Assembly (NCBI GenBank): GCA_037139415.1
Contig: JBAXGN010000048.1
Location: forward strand, 1 to 43,544
DNA length: 43,544 nucleotides
Origin: Verrucomicrobiota bacterium
GTDB taxonomy: Bacteria; Verrucomicrobiota; Verrucomicrobiia; Limisphaerales; Fontisphaeraceae
Reading direction: 5' to 3'
Shown here one piece after another: positions 17,819 through 25,114 of the stretch; within the stretch, counting starts at the first letter, position 1; the number at the start of each line of letters is the position of its first letter. The position numbers and the translations under genes were made by a program. Under the pieces are notes generated by a model. It was not told where the DNA came from and made no database searches. It saw only the letters and a program-made list of their open reading frames with translations.

Positions 17819-18844
17819 ATGATGAACGTGGATTCCGAATTGGTGAAGTGCCCGGTTGAAACACAGGCGTGGAAAGCGATCGTGGCCAAATATCAACAGC
17901 CAACGCTCGCGCGCAGTATTTGGCAGGTGGTCAACACCCTCGTGCCGTTCGCACTCCTCTGGTATTTGATGTATCTCATCCTATCGGTATCGTACTGGCT
18001 TTTAGTGCCGCTGGTGATCCTGACAGGCGGATTTCATATCCGGATATTTATCATTTTCCATGACTGTGGACATGGCGCATTTTTTAAATCACGCAAGGCC
18101 AACGACATTTTGGGATTTATCTGCGGCGTGCTGACCTTCACCCCGTATTACCACTGGCGTCATGAACATGCCCTGCATCACGCGACGGCGGGCAACCTGG
18201 ATGCGCGCGGTTCCGGGGATGTGTGGACCATGACGGTGACTGAATACCAGGCGGCCTCACGCTGGAAACGGTTTGGATATCGAGTGGCCCGCCATCCCGT
18301 CGTCCTATTCGGGATTTCCCCGTTGCTTTTGTTTCTCGTCCGACACCGGTATCCCGCCGCCAAGGCGGCGAAGCGGGAGCGGAATTCGGTGCATTGGACA
18401 AATCTGGGAATTTTGGGAATGATCCTTGGACTCAGTTCGATCTTCGGTTTGGGGACGTGCCTGCTGCTCATGACCGCCGTAGTGCTGGTAGCCTGCTCAG
18501 CCGGAGTGTGGCTGTTTTATGTGCAGCATCAATTTGAAGGCGTCTATTGGGAACGCAGTGAGCAATGGGATTATGCTACGGCGGCGTTAAAAGGCAGCTC
18601 CTTCTACAAGCTGCCCAGGGTTCTGCAATGGTTCTCCGGCAATATTGGTTTTCACCACATCCATCATTTGAGTCCACTGATTCCGAATTACCATCTGGAA
18701 AAATGCCATCATGCGGAGCCGCTGTTTCAGACGGTCAAGCCCGTCACGCTATTCGCCAGCTTAAAATCACTCAGATACCGTCTTTGGGACGAAAAAAACC
18801 GTCGCCTCGTAGGCTACAATTACCTGCGCACGTTGCAAAAGTAA
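17819..18844 (+). CDS. Membrane fatty acid desaturase
   Basis: 341 residues. The three histidine boxes of acyl-lipid desaturases are intact: HDCGHG (about residues 81-86), HEHALHH (about 116-122) and HHIHH (about 280-284). Four hydrophobic segments surround them. The layout fits delta-9/delta-12-like desaturases that use a di-iron centre to introduce double bonds into membrane lipid chains. Two ATGs are adjacent (17819, 17822). It lies about 107 bp after ychF, tail to tail with the PhoR-like kinase gene. Regiospecificity cannot be told from sequence. Confidence 0.9.
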   Translation: MMNVDSELVKCPVETQAWKAIVAKYQQPTLARSIWQVVNTLVPFALLWYLMYLILSVSYWLLVPLVILTGGFHIRIFIIFHDCGHGAFFKSRKANDILGFICGVLTFTPYYHWRHEHALHHATAGNLDARGSGDVWTMTVTEYQAASRWKRFGYRVARHPVVLFGISPLLLFLVRHRYPAAKAAKRERNSVHWTNLGILGMILGLSSIFGLGTCLLLMTAVVLVACSAGVWLFYVQHQFEGVYWERSEQWDYATAALKGSSFYKLPRVLQWFSGNIGFHHIHHLSPLIPNYHLEKCHHAEPLFQTVKPVTLFASLKSLRYRLWDEKNRRLVGYNYLRTLQK

Positions 18845-18887
18845 CCAGCAGTTCGTGGAGATCACCAGCGCTTACCGGAAGTAGGGA

Positions 18888-19958
18888 TCAGGACGCCTTA
18901 GGCAGGGTGAAATGGAACACGGCGCCTTTACCCAATTCACTCTCCAACCACACTTCGCCGCCATGAGCTTGAACGATGTGTTTGACGATGGCGAGCCCCA
19001 GCCCGGTGCCGCCCGCGTCGCGAGAACGGGCGCGATCCACCCGATAGAAACGCTCAAACACTCGCGCTTTGGCTTCCGGGGGAATTCCCGGACCGTCATC
19101 CTGCACCCAGATTTCCACCCTGCTACCGTTACATAGGCGGGCCCCCACAACGACGCTGCCGCCGGAACGACCATACTTGATGGCATTTTCCACCAGGTTG
19201 AAAAGCACCTGTTGCAGGCGATCAGCATCCGCCATGGCGGCTAAAAGCTCTGGTATTCGGTTGGTAATCACGGTTTGTTTTTCCCGTGATCGGGCATCAA
19301 GGTCATCCACCACACGGGTGGCAACCAAGCGCAAATCCACCGCCTGAAGGTTGAGAGCGATCTGGCCGGATTCCAATCGGGAAATCGTCAGTAAATCTTC
19401 AATCAGAAAGGTGAGGCGGTCGGCATGTTTGTCAATGGTATGGAGAAAGCGGCGGGCGAGCTGGGGATCGTTGACCGCGCCATCAAGCAGGGTTTCGACA
19501 AAGCCCTTGATGAGCGACAGGGGCGTGCGTAATTCATGACTCACATTGGCCACGAATTCCTGCCTGGTGTTTTCAAGCTGTTTCATCCGCGAAACGTCAT
19601 GGAATACCAGCAGCACACCCTCCGGCTGACCGGGCGTCCCGCCAAACGGGGAGGCGTTCACCTGCAAAATGCGATCCGGTTTGCTCACTGATTTCAATTC
19701 GGCGCCACTAATACTCCGTCCCGCCAGTACCTGTTGCACCAAAAGGTCGAGTTGTTCCCAATGAAACGCTTCGGAAACGGTGCGGCAGCAAGGATTGTCT
19801 GTGACGCCAAGCAAACCGGCCAAGGCCGTGTTCAGCAGCCGCACCCGACCACCGCCGTCCAGCAACAGCACGCCTTCGGTCATGCTGTCAAAGAGAGTTT
19901 GCAACCAACGATTGTCGCAATCAGGCATCGGGTTGGAACTGGCAGACAGATCGAACAT
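18888..19958 (-). CDS. phoR: PhoR-like sensor histidine kinase without membrane segments
   Basis: 356 residues: PAS domain (about 17-125; LFDSMTEGVLLLDGGGRVRLLN), HisKA with FVANVSHELRTPLSLIKGF (phospho-accepting His141), and an HATPase domain with the N box LVENAIKYG, DDGPGIP and GTGLGLAIVKHIV. The sequence and the adjacent phoB and phoU make this the phosphate regulon kinase. Oddly, no transmembrane helix precedes the PAS domain, whereas E. coli and B. subtilis PhoR are membrane-bound. The signal may reach it through PhoU or an unlinked Pst transporter. It follows phoB by 23 bp. Confidence 0.88.
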   Translation of the reverse strand: MFDLSASSNPMPDCDNRWLQTLFDSMTEGVLLLDGGGRVRLLNTALAGLLGVTDNPCCRTVSEAFHWEQLDLLVQQVLAGRSISGAELKSVSKPDRILQVNASPFGGTPGQPEGVLLVFHDVSRMKQLENTRQEFVANVSHELRTPLSLIKGFVETLLDGAVNDPQLARRFLHTIDKHADRLTFLIEDLLTISRLESGQIALNLQAVDLRLVATRVVDDLDARSREKQTVITNRIPELLAAMADADRLQQVLFNLVENAIKYGRSGGSVVVGARLCNGSRVEIWVQDDGPGIPPEAKARVFERFYRVDRARSRDAGGTGLGLAIVKHIVQAHGGEVWLESELGKGAVFHFTLPKAS

Positions 19959-19981
19959 AAGTAAATGAAAATCGGATCAGA

Positions 19982-20665
19982 CTATCTTTCAACAAAACGA
20001 TAGCCGACCCCGCGAATGGTTTCGAGGTATTTGTCCGCCGCGCCAATTTTACTCCGGAGCCGCCGCATGTGAGTATCCACCGTGCGGGTGTCAATCATGG
20101 AATCATACTCCCAAACGTCCCGCAATAATTGATCCCGGGATTGCACTCGCCCGCGCCGCTGCGCCAGAGTAATCAGCAGCTTGAACTCGGTGATGGTCAG
20201 GTCCACCGGCTTGCCCCGCACCAATACTTCGTGCCGCGAGATGTCAATGCACAGGTCGCCGTACTTAAACTTTTCCAGCGGCTCATCGGTGGTTTCGGTC
20301 CAGCGCAGCAATTTTTTGACGCGCAACACCAGTTCGCGCGGACTAAAAGGCTTGGTAATATAATCGTCCGCGCCAAGCTCCAGCCCCAACACCCGGTCAA
20401 TTTCCGCCGCTTTGGCAGTGAGCATGATGATGGGAACACGAGCCGTGAGCGGATCCCGGCGCAAGGTTTTGCAGACTTCCATGCCATCCACCTCGGGTAA
20501 CATCAAGTCGAGCAAAATCAAGTTGGGAATCAGCACCCGCGCCTTGCGGAGCGCCTCCGCGCCATCTGCCGCAGTAACTACGTCAAACCCGGCGGAACGC
20601 AGGTTAAACTCAATGAGTTCGATGGCATCTGGCTCGTCGTCCACCACCAGAATTTTAGGTTTCAT
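19982..20665 (-). CDS. phoB: Phosphate regulon response regulator PhoB
   Basis: 227 residues, normal OmpR/PhoB size. The receiver has the acidic pair DDE (9-11), phospho-acceptor Asp53 in LLDLMLPEVDG, MLTAKA with the switch Thr, and K in YITKPF. The C-terminal winged helix reads LTITEFKLLITLAQRRGRVQ and IDTRTVDTHMRRLRSKIG, ending in RGVGYRF. Phosphorylated PhoB binds PHO boxes; a good candidate box lies 88 bp upstream of this start. Gene order on this strand is phoU-phoB-phoR. Confidence 0.93.
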   Translation of the reverse strand: MKPKILVVDDEPDAIELIEFNLRSAGFDVVTAADGAEALRKARVLIPNLILLDLMLPEVDGMEVCKTLRRDPLTARVPIIMLTAKAAEIDRVLGLELGADDYITKPFSPRELVLRVKKLLRWTETTDEPLEKFKYGDLCIDISRHEVLVRGKPVDLTITEFKLLITLAQRRGRVQSRDQLLRDVWEYDSMIDTRTVDTHMRRLRSKIGAADKYLETIRGVGYRFVER

Positions 20666-20752
20666 ATATTAGCACTGCAATTTCAGGATCAGGACTTTCT
20701 CCCAAACCGTGGTCACTTTGCGCCTCGTTCGCGACATTCACTTGTCTAAAAT

Positions 20753-20770
20753 GTTACAATTGCGTGACAA
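20753..20770 (-). promoter_or_regulatory. Candidate PHO box upstream of phoB
   Basis: On the minus strand this reads TTGTCAC-GCAA-TTGTAAC: two near-identical 7-mers with a 4-bp spacer, the 11-bp periodicity of PhoB sites. It lies in the 121-bp phoU-phoB gap, in the same direction as phoB, and would provide autoregulation. The match is by eye. Confidence 0.65.
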
Positions 20771-20786
20771 AATCCAGCAGAAAACA

Positions 20787-21473
20787 TTACTCGGTAACCG
20801 CCTTGCCCGTATGTCGGATGTCGCACGCTTCGCACAGGAACACCACGTCCTCGGCAATATTCGTGGCGTGGTCCGCAATGCGCTCCAGGCATTTGGAAAT
20901 CACGATCAAATTCAAACCGGGCGCAATGGCCTTTGGATGGTCAGTCAAATACACGATCATATCGCGTTGCACCTGCTTGTGGATGGCGTCCACCGCCTTG
21001 TCACGCGGAATCAAAGCGCGCGCCAATTCCGGTTGTTTATTAAGAAAAGAGTCAAGCGCGGGCTTGAGCAAATCCATGGCCAGATCGGACATGCGCACCA
21101 ACTCAACCAGAGAATGGAACTGAGGCGTTTTGTTTAATTCCCGAACGCGGCGGGCGATGGTGGTGGCCTCGTCGCCTACCCGTTCGAGATTACGCGAAAT
21201 TTTCATCGCCACAGTGATCAGGCGTAAATCGGTGGCCAGCGGCGCCTCCGTCAGCAGTTTAATGGCCAGTTCATCCACTTCCTTCTCGAGTTCATCCAGC
21301 AATGAATCCTCCTGCTCCACTTGGTTGGCCATGGCCTCATCACGATCCACCAGAGCTTTCACCGCCTGGGTGACCGCGCGCTCGGCATATATACCCATGG
21401 TCAGGAGCTTTTCTTTCAACCCCATCAGTTCCTGATCAAAATGTCGTTGTGCTGGTTCGATCTGCTTCTTCAT
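20787..21473 (-). CDS. phoU: Phosphate signalling protein PhoU
   Basis: About 228 residues from ATG 21473 (MKKQIEPAQRHFDQELMGL); an ATG at 21488 adds five. Helical protein with two PhoU repeats: LTMGIYAERAVTQAVKALVDRD...EVDELAIKLL, then a second set ending LERIADHATNIAEDVVFLCEA. The RVGDEA and RIADHAT motifs hold the acidic/His metal-cluster residues of the family. PhoU represses the Pho response when phosphate is plentiful, bridging the Pst transporter and PhoR. No pstSCAB genes adjoin it, but a PstS-like protein lies 13 kb upstream. Confidence 0.93.
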   Translation of the reverse strand: MKKQIEPAQRHFDQELMGLKEKLLTMGIYAERAVTQAVKALVDRDEAMANQVEQEDSLLDELEKEVDELAIKLLTEAPLATDLRLITVAMKISRNLERVGDEATTIARRVRELNKTPQFHSLVELVRMSDLAMDLLKPALDSFLNKQPELARALIPRDKAVDAIHKQVQRDMIVYLTDHPKAIAPGLNLIVISKCLERIADHATNIAEDVVFLCEACDIRHTGKAVTE

Positions 21474-21658
21474 GCGTTTACCACTCAATACTTACCACCG
21501 AATTGCTCGTTTGCAAAAGGGATTGCGATCATTGTGACGCCTTTGGCTGAATCACGGCCACGGTCGCCAAGCTCAATCTCAGCAAGCACCGGGCAATCCG
21601 CAGCCAGTTAATATCTCTATCCATAATTACCAATCGCTAGTATCATCGCAAACGTCAA

Positions 21659-22651
21659 CTATCGCTCCACGTCTGCTTGCAGTTCCTGTCGCATAATAAC
21701 GGCTGCGCCAAACGTGCAGGCGGCTTTGCCCAGTTGCGAATACACCAAGGGCGGAACCCCTTGATCCAAGGAATTGAGGTGCTTGGCCAAAATGTCTTGA
21801 ATTTCGGCCTGGATGAGTTTTTCGGCGGCATCCACCACTGGTCCGCCTAACACCACTTGCTGCGGTTGCCAACGCTGGATGAGCAAGACAAGCAGCGTGC
21901 CCAAGTGCCGCGCCGCCTCACGAGCCGCCAATACCGCCAGCGGATCATCCTGCTTTATCGCCTTGCGCCAATCGTCCAATCCCACCGTTTCTTGTCCCGC
22001 CAGCATTGAATCAGCACCGTTTTTCAAACCGGCTTTCACTTGTTGGAGAATGGCGCGTCCGCTGGCTAGGGAATCCACACAGCCGCTTTGCCCGCAAGGA
22101 CAACCCGGCCCTTGCGCGGATACAACACCATGGCTGATCAATGGAAAGGTCACCGCCGAGTCATAGGCGATCCGGCCTGCTTCGATTATGCCGCCATGAA
22201 CTCCATGCCCAATGAAAATGGCCAACAACCGCCCGCTTGAGGGTTTGACATCCGCCACACTCGCTCCCAGCGCCGCCAGATTGCCCGTATTTTCCATCCG
22301 GACCGGTAACCCCAGCCGCAAGGACAATGCTTGAACTAATTCCAAGGTTGGCCATCCAAACAAGCGCCATTGGGTAACTGGACCCGCAGTCGTTGTCACC
22401 ACGCCAGGGACGCCTACCGTCACCCCGGCGATACTCTCCAGCCGCAAGTCCGCTTCGTCCACCGCCTCGCGCACACTGCGCTCAATCCGGCCTAATACGG
22501 CGTCCACGCCACGATCCGCCTTCGTGCTAAGGCGCACGGTGGCTCGTTGGCCGAGATTGGCATCATACACAGCCGACTGGATCTGCCATGCATCCAGTTC
22601 CATTCCCACCCAATGAATTGCGTTTTTTGAGGATGTTTTCACAAAAGACAC
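21659..22651 (-). CDS. ROK family protein lacking key kinase residues
   Basis: 330 residues with the ROK fold: AGVTVGVPGVVTTTAG, ENTGNLAALGAS (120-131), GHGVHGGIIEAG and the zinc motif GPGCPCGQSGCVD (His174, Cys184, Cys186, Cys191). The catalytic Asp of the usual ENDAN is Thr122 (ENTGN), and the N-terminal phosphate loop that normally reads DxGGTK is VGMELDAWQI. A sugar-kinase activity is therefore unlikely; it may sense a ligand or play a structural role. No DNA-binding domain precedes the ROK part, so it is not a standard NagC/XylR repressor. It is 30 bp after the TonB-like gene and upstream of phoU on the same strand. Confidence 0.8.
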   Translation of the reverse strand: MSFVKTSSKNAIHWVGMELDAWQIQSAVYDANLGQRATVRLSTKADRGVDAVLGRIERSVREAVDEADLRLESIAGVTVGVPGVVTTTAGPVTQWRLFGWPTLELVQALSLRLGLPVRMENTGNLAALGASVADVKPSSGRLLAIFIGHGVHGGIIEAGRIAYDSAVTFPLISHGVVSAQGPGCPCGQSGCVDSLASGRAILQQVKAGLKNGADSMLAGQETVGLDDWRKAIKQDDPLAVLAAREAARHLGTLLVLLIQRWQPQQVVLGGPVVDAAEKLIQAEIQDILAKHLNSLDQGVPPLVYSQLGKAACTFGAAVIMRQELQADVER

Positions 22652-22681
22652 CGGGCGGCCTTTCCTTCCCGCCGGGCATGG

Positions 22682-23377
22682 CTACTGCATGCCGACGGGA
22701 ATTTCTTTTTCTTCAACCACATCAAAACGAATCACCACTTTGTCTGGAAACCCTTTGGGCGGTGCTTTACCGACGGTGGTGGCGCCAGCCATCACTTGTT
22801 TCACTGAGGTATCCCAACGATCGTTGCCCGAGCCTTTTTTCCATTCGTAACTCACGATTTTGCCCGCCGTGTCCAAGCGGGTTTCGACCTCGGCGACAAA
22901 GCCGTTGTCGGCGACATCCGCCGGCCGTTGCCACTTGGCGCGCAGCACATTTTCAATCTGGGTTTTGTAATTGGCCACCGGATCAGCACTGCCCAATATT
23001 TCATCACCAAACACAAAGGCACCCGAGTCAATCACTGGCGGCGGTGGCGCGGCGTTGCCCAAATCCACCGGCGGCGGCGGCGGCACAAAACGGGCCGTCG
23101 TCGGAGCAGCAGCTTTGGCCTGCTCAATGACTTTGGCCACATCCACCTTTTTGACTACCTCCTTGGGTTCGTCCTTCTTGGCGGCTTTTACTTTTTCTTT
23201 CTCGCCACGCACCAGCGAGACACTCAAATCCTTGGCTTTCTCACCGAAATACCCTTGGCTGGCCGCCCAGAAACCCACGCCGAGAAACAGGATGACGTGG
23301 ACGACGACGGAGATGATGATATTCGTCTTGGTGGCACTGGACTTGCGGCGGGTGGAACGATGCGAAATGGTTTCCAT
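22682..23377 (-). CDS. TonB-like energy transducer
   Basis: 231 residues: a short cytoplasmic start, one N-terminal membrane helix (IIISVVVHVILFLGVGFWAA, about 20-40), a charged/Ala region (KEKVKAAKKDEPKEVVKK), a Pro-rich stretch (FVPPPPPVDLG, APPPPVID), and a C-terminal alpha/beta TonB/TolA-like domain (NYKTQIENVLRAKWQRPAD...VETRLDTAGKIVSYEWKKGSG). This is the TonB/TolA plan for transmitting proton-motive force from ExbB-ExbD to an outer-membrane protein. It starts 2 bp after the second ExbD gene. Its likely client is encoded in the same run, but that is inference. Confidence 0.82.
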   Translation of the reverse strand: METISHRSTRRKSSATKTNIIISVVVHVILFLGVGFWAASQGYFGEKAKDLSVSLVRGEKEKVKAAKKDEPKEVVKKVDVAKVIEQAKAAAPTTARFVPPPPPVDLGNAAPPPPVIDSGAFVFGDEILGSADPVANYKTQIENVLRAKWQRPADVADNGFVAEVETRLDTAGKIVSYEWKKGSGNDRWDTSVKQVMAGATTVGKAPPKGFPDKVVIRFDVVEEKEIPVGMQ

Positions 23378-23379
23378 AA

Positions 23380-23829
23380 TCAGTTGCTCAAAGGTTTAGA
23401 CATCATGGCGGCAGAAGGACGATCCGTGGCCAACCCCACTTTTTGAATGTCGGCACGCTGTAAAATGTCAAACACACTCACCATCACCTGGTACATCACG
23501 GCGCTATCGCCATGCACCACAACGCTGGTATCTTTATCGCGGCGGCGCTGCAGTTTCAACTCAGCCGTCAACGCGTCAGGCTGAAGCTCCTTGCCGTTCA
23601 GAAAAATCCGGCCATCCGATTCCACGATGATGAAATTGGGGCGTTTGGCGGCCGCCTTCTGTTGAGGGGGAGTCTGTTTTGAAGGCAGATTCAAGTCAAT
23701 GTCGTTCACCATCGGAGCCGTCGCAATGATGAAGATCACCAGCAGCACAAACGCCAAGTCCAAGAGCGGCGTGATGTTCAGCTCGTTCATCGTGCTGTGA
23801 TGCGATTTGGAATATTTTTTCAGCGCCAT
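23380..23829 (-). CDS. ExbD/TolR biopolymer transport protein, second copy
   Basis: 149 residues. One membrane helix carries the essential Asp (NITPLLDLAFVLLVIF, about 18-34), followed by a periplasmic domain (FIIVESDGRIFLNGKELQPDAL...SVVVHGDSAVMYQVMVSVFDILQRADI). It is clearly related to the neighbouring ExbD gene, so the pair probably arose by duplication and may form a mixed ExbD dimer in the ExbB channel. It lies 14 bp downstream of the first ExbD gene. Confidence 0.92.
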   Translation of the reverse strand: MALKKYSKSHHSTMNELNITPLLDLAFVLLVIFIIATAPMVNDIDLNLPSKQTPPQQKAAAKRPNFIIVESDGRIFLNGKELQPDALTAELKLQRRRDKDTSVVVHGDSAVMYQVMVSVFDILQRADIQKVGLATDRPSAAMMSKPLSN

Positions 23830-23843
23830 AACACAAATACAAG

Positions 23844-24251
23844 TTACTTTGCGGGTATCGTGGCCAGGCTGACCTTGATGACATTGGCCGTTTGCAACAC
23901 CTCCAGAACATTGACCACATGCTGGTAGGGGATGGCACTGTCACCGCGGATGATCACGCTCAAATCCCGGTCTTTGGTGCGCATGGCGACAATTTCATTG
24001 TACAACCCGGGCAAATCCATCGGTTTCATGTTCAAGAAGAGCTGTCCTGCTCTGTCCACGCTGATAAAGTTGGGCTTCTTGGGTGGGTCTTTGGGATGCG
24101 ATGCGGCCTTGGGCAGGGCCAAATTCACATCTTCAATCAGCGGCGTGGTGGTAATGACAAAAATCACCAGCAACACGAAAGCGAGGTCCAACAACGGCGT
24201 GATGTTGAGTTCGCTCATCGCGTGATGATTGGACTTGGAGAACCGTTTCAT
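23844..24251 (-). CDS. ExbD/TolR biopolymer transport protein, first copy
   Basis: 135 residues with the same plan: MSELNITPLLDLAFVLLVIF holding the proton-path Asp, then a periplasmic domain (FISVDRAGQLFLNMKPMDLPGL...SVIIRGDSAIPYQHVVNVLEVLQTANVIKVSLAT). ExbD and ExbB form the inner-membrane proton channel that powers TonB. It lies 22 bp after ExbB. Having two different ExbD genes is known in some systems but unusual next to two-partner secretion genes. Confidence 0.93.
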   Translation of the reverse strand: MKRFSKSNHHAMSELNITPLLDLAFVLLVIFVITTTPLIEDVNLALPKAASHPKDPPKKPNFISVDRAGQLFLNMKPMDLPGLYNEIVAMRTKDRDLSVIIRGDSAIPYQHVVNVLEVLQTANVIKVSLATIPAK

Positions 24252-24273
24252 GCGCGTTGGTTGAAGCGGGCGT

Positions 24274-25092
24274 TCAAGCTTTCACCGTAGCGGTCTTGGC
24301 CGCGTCGGGGGCCGGACCGCTGGTGGTTTCAATGGTGACATGGGTTGCCGAGGCATCCACGTAAATATTTTCGATCTGGGTCGAGTATTCCGAGGCAAAA
24401 TCATCCAGTTCCTGGGTGATGTTGCGGATTTGGGTAACCATGAAGTTATAAGCAAACATGGCGGGGATGGCCACCAACAAACCGGCCACTGTGTTGATCA
24501 GCGCCCCGGACACGCCTGGCGCCATGGCGGTTAGCGTGGCCGCGTTGGCGCGCGCGATGCCGGCAAACGTTTCCATAATGCCATAGACCGTGCCCAGCAA
24601 GCCCAAGAACGGACCGCCCGCCACCGCCGTGGACAAAATGATCATGCTGCGCTCCAGGTTCATGCCCTCGAAGCTGACGGTGCGTTCCATGGATGCGCGG
24701 ATGAAATCAAACGACGCCGGGCCGACTTTGGTCCGGCCGCCGGATTCAACCGGATGGCGCTTCAGATGGTACTCCAACTCCTCCGTGGCCGTTATATACA
24801 CCTCATACGCTGGCGCGCCGTCAAACGTTTGTTTTTGCTGAAGAATATCCAGCGGATTGCGCGAGGCGCGGAAGGCGGTAAAAAACTGGCGGCTCATGCG
24901 CTTGGCCTTCAGCAACTGCCGGAACTTGGTGATCATCACCGTCCAACTGATGAGCGACAAGATCACCAGCAGTGACATGGTGATTTTGCCTTCCGGCGTC
25001 AGGTTTTTGAACGCGGTTTCCAGCGCCGATTGGTACTTGACAGCTTCAGGCGCAGCCTGAGCCAGAACAGGGATGATTTGTGCCAGGATCAT
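24274..25092 (-). CDS. ExbB/TolQ/MotA-type proton channel
   Basis: 272 residues. An N-terminal hydrophobic stretch (MILAQIIPVLAQAAPEA) may be a signal or a peripheral helix. Three membrane segments follow: ITMSLLVILSLISWTVMITKF (about 36-56), MIILSTAVAGGPFLGLLGTVYGIM (about 149-172) and ALINTVAGLLVAIPAMFAYNF (about 194-214). The GLLGTVYGIM and AL..T..GL.VAIPA motifs are family hallmarks. It is 22 bp after the TpsA gene, so the energy module appears co-transcribed with the secretion genes. Confidence 0.93.
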   Translation of the reverse strand: MILAQIIPVLAQAAPEAVKYQSALETAFKNLTPEGKITMSLLVILSLISWTVMITKFRQLLKAKRMSRQFFTAFRASRNPLDILQQKQTFDGAPAYEVYITATEELEYHLKRHPVESGGRTKVGPASFDFIRASMERTVSFEGMNLERSMIILSTAVAGGPFLGLLGTVYGIMETFAGIARANAATLTAMAPGVSGALINTVAGLLVAIPAMFAYNFMVTQIRNITQELDDFASEYSTQIENIYVDASATHVTIETTSGPAPDAAKTATVKA

Positions 25093-25114
25093 AATAATGT
25101 AGGTATTGTATGCT

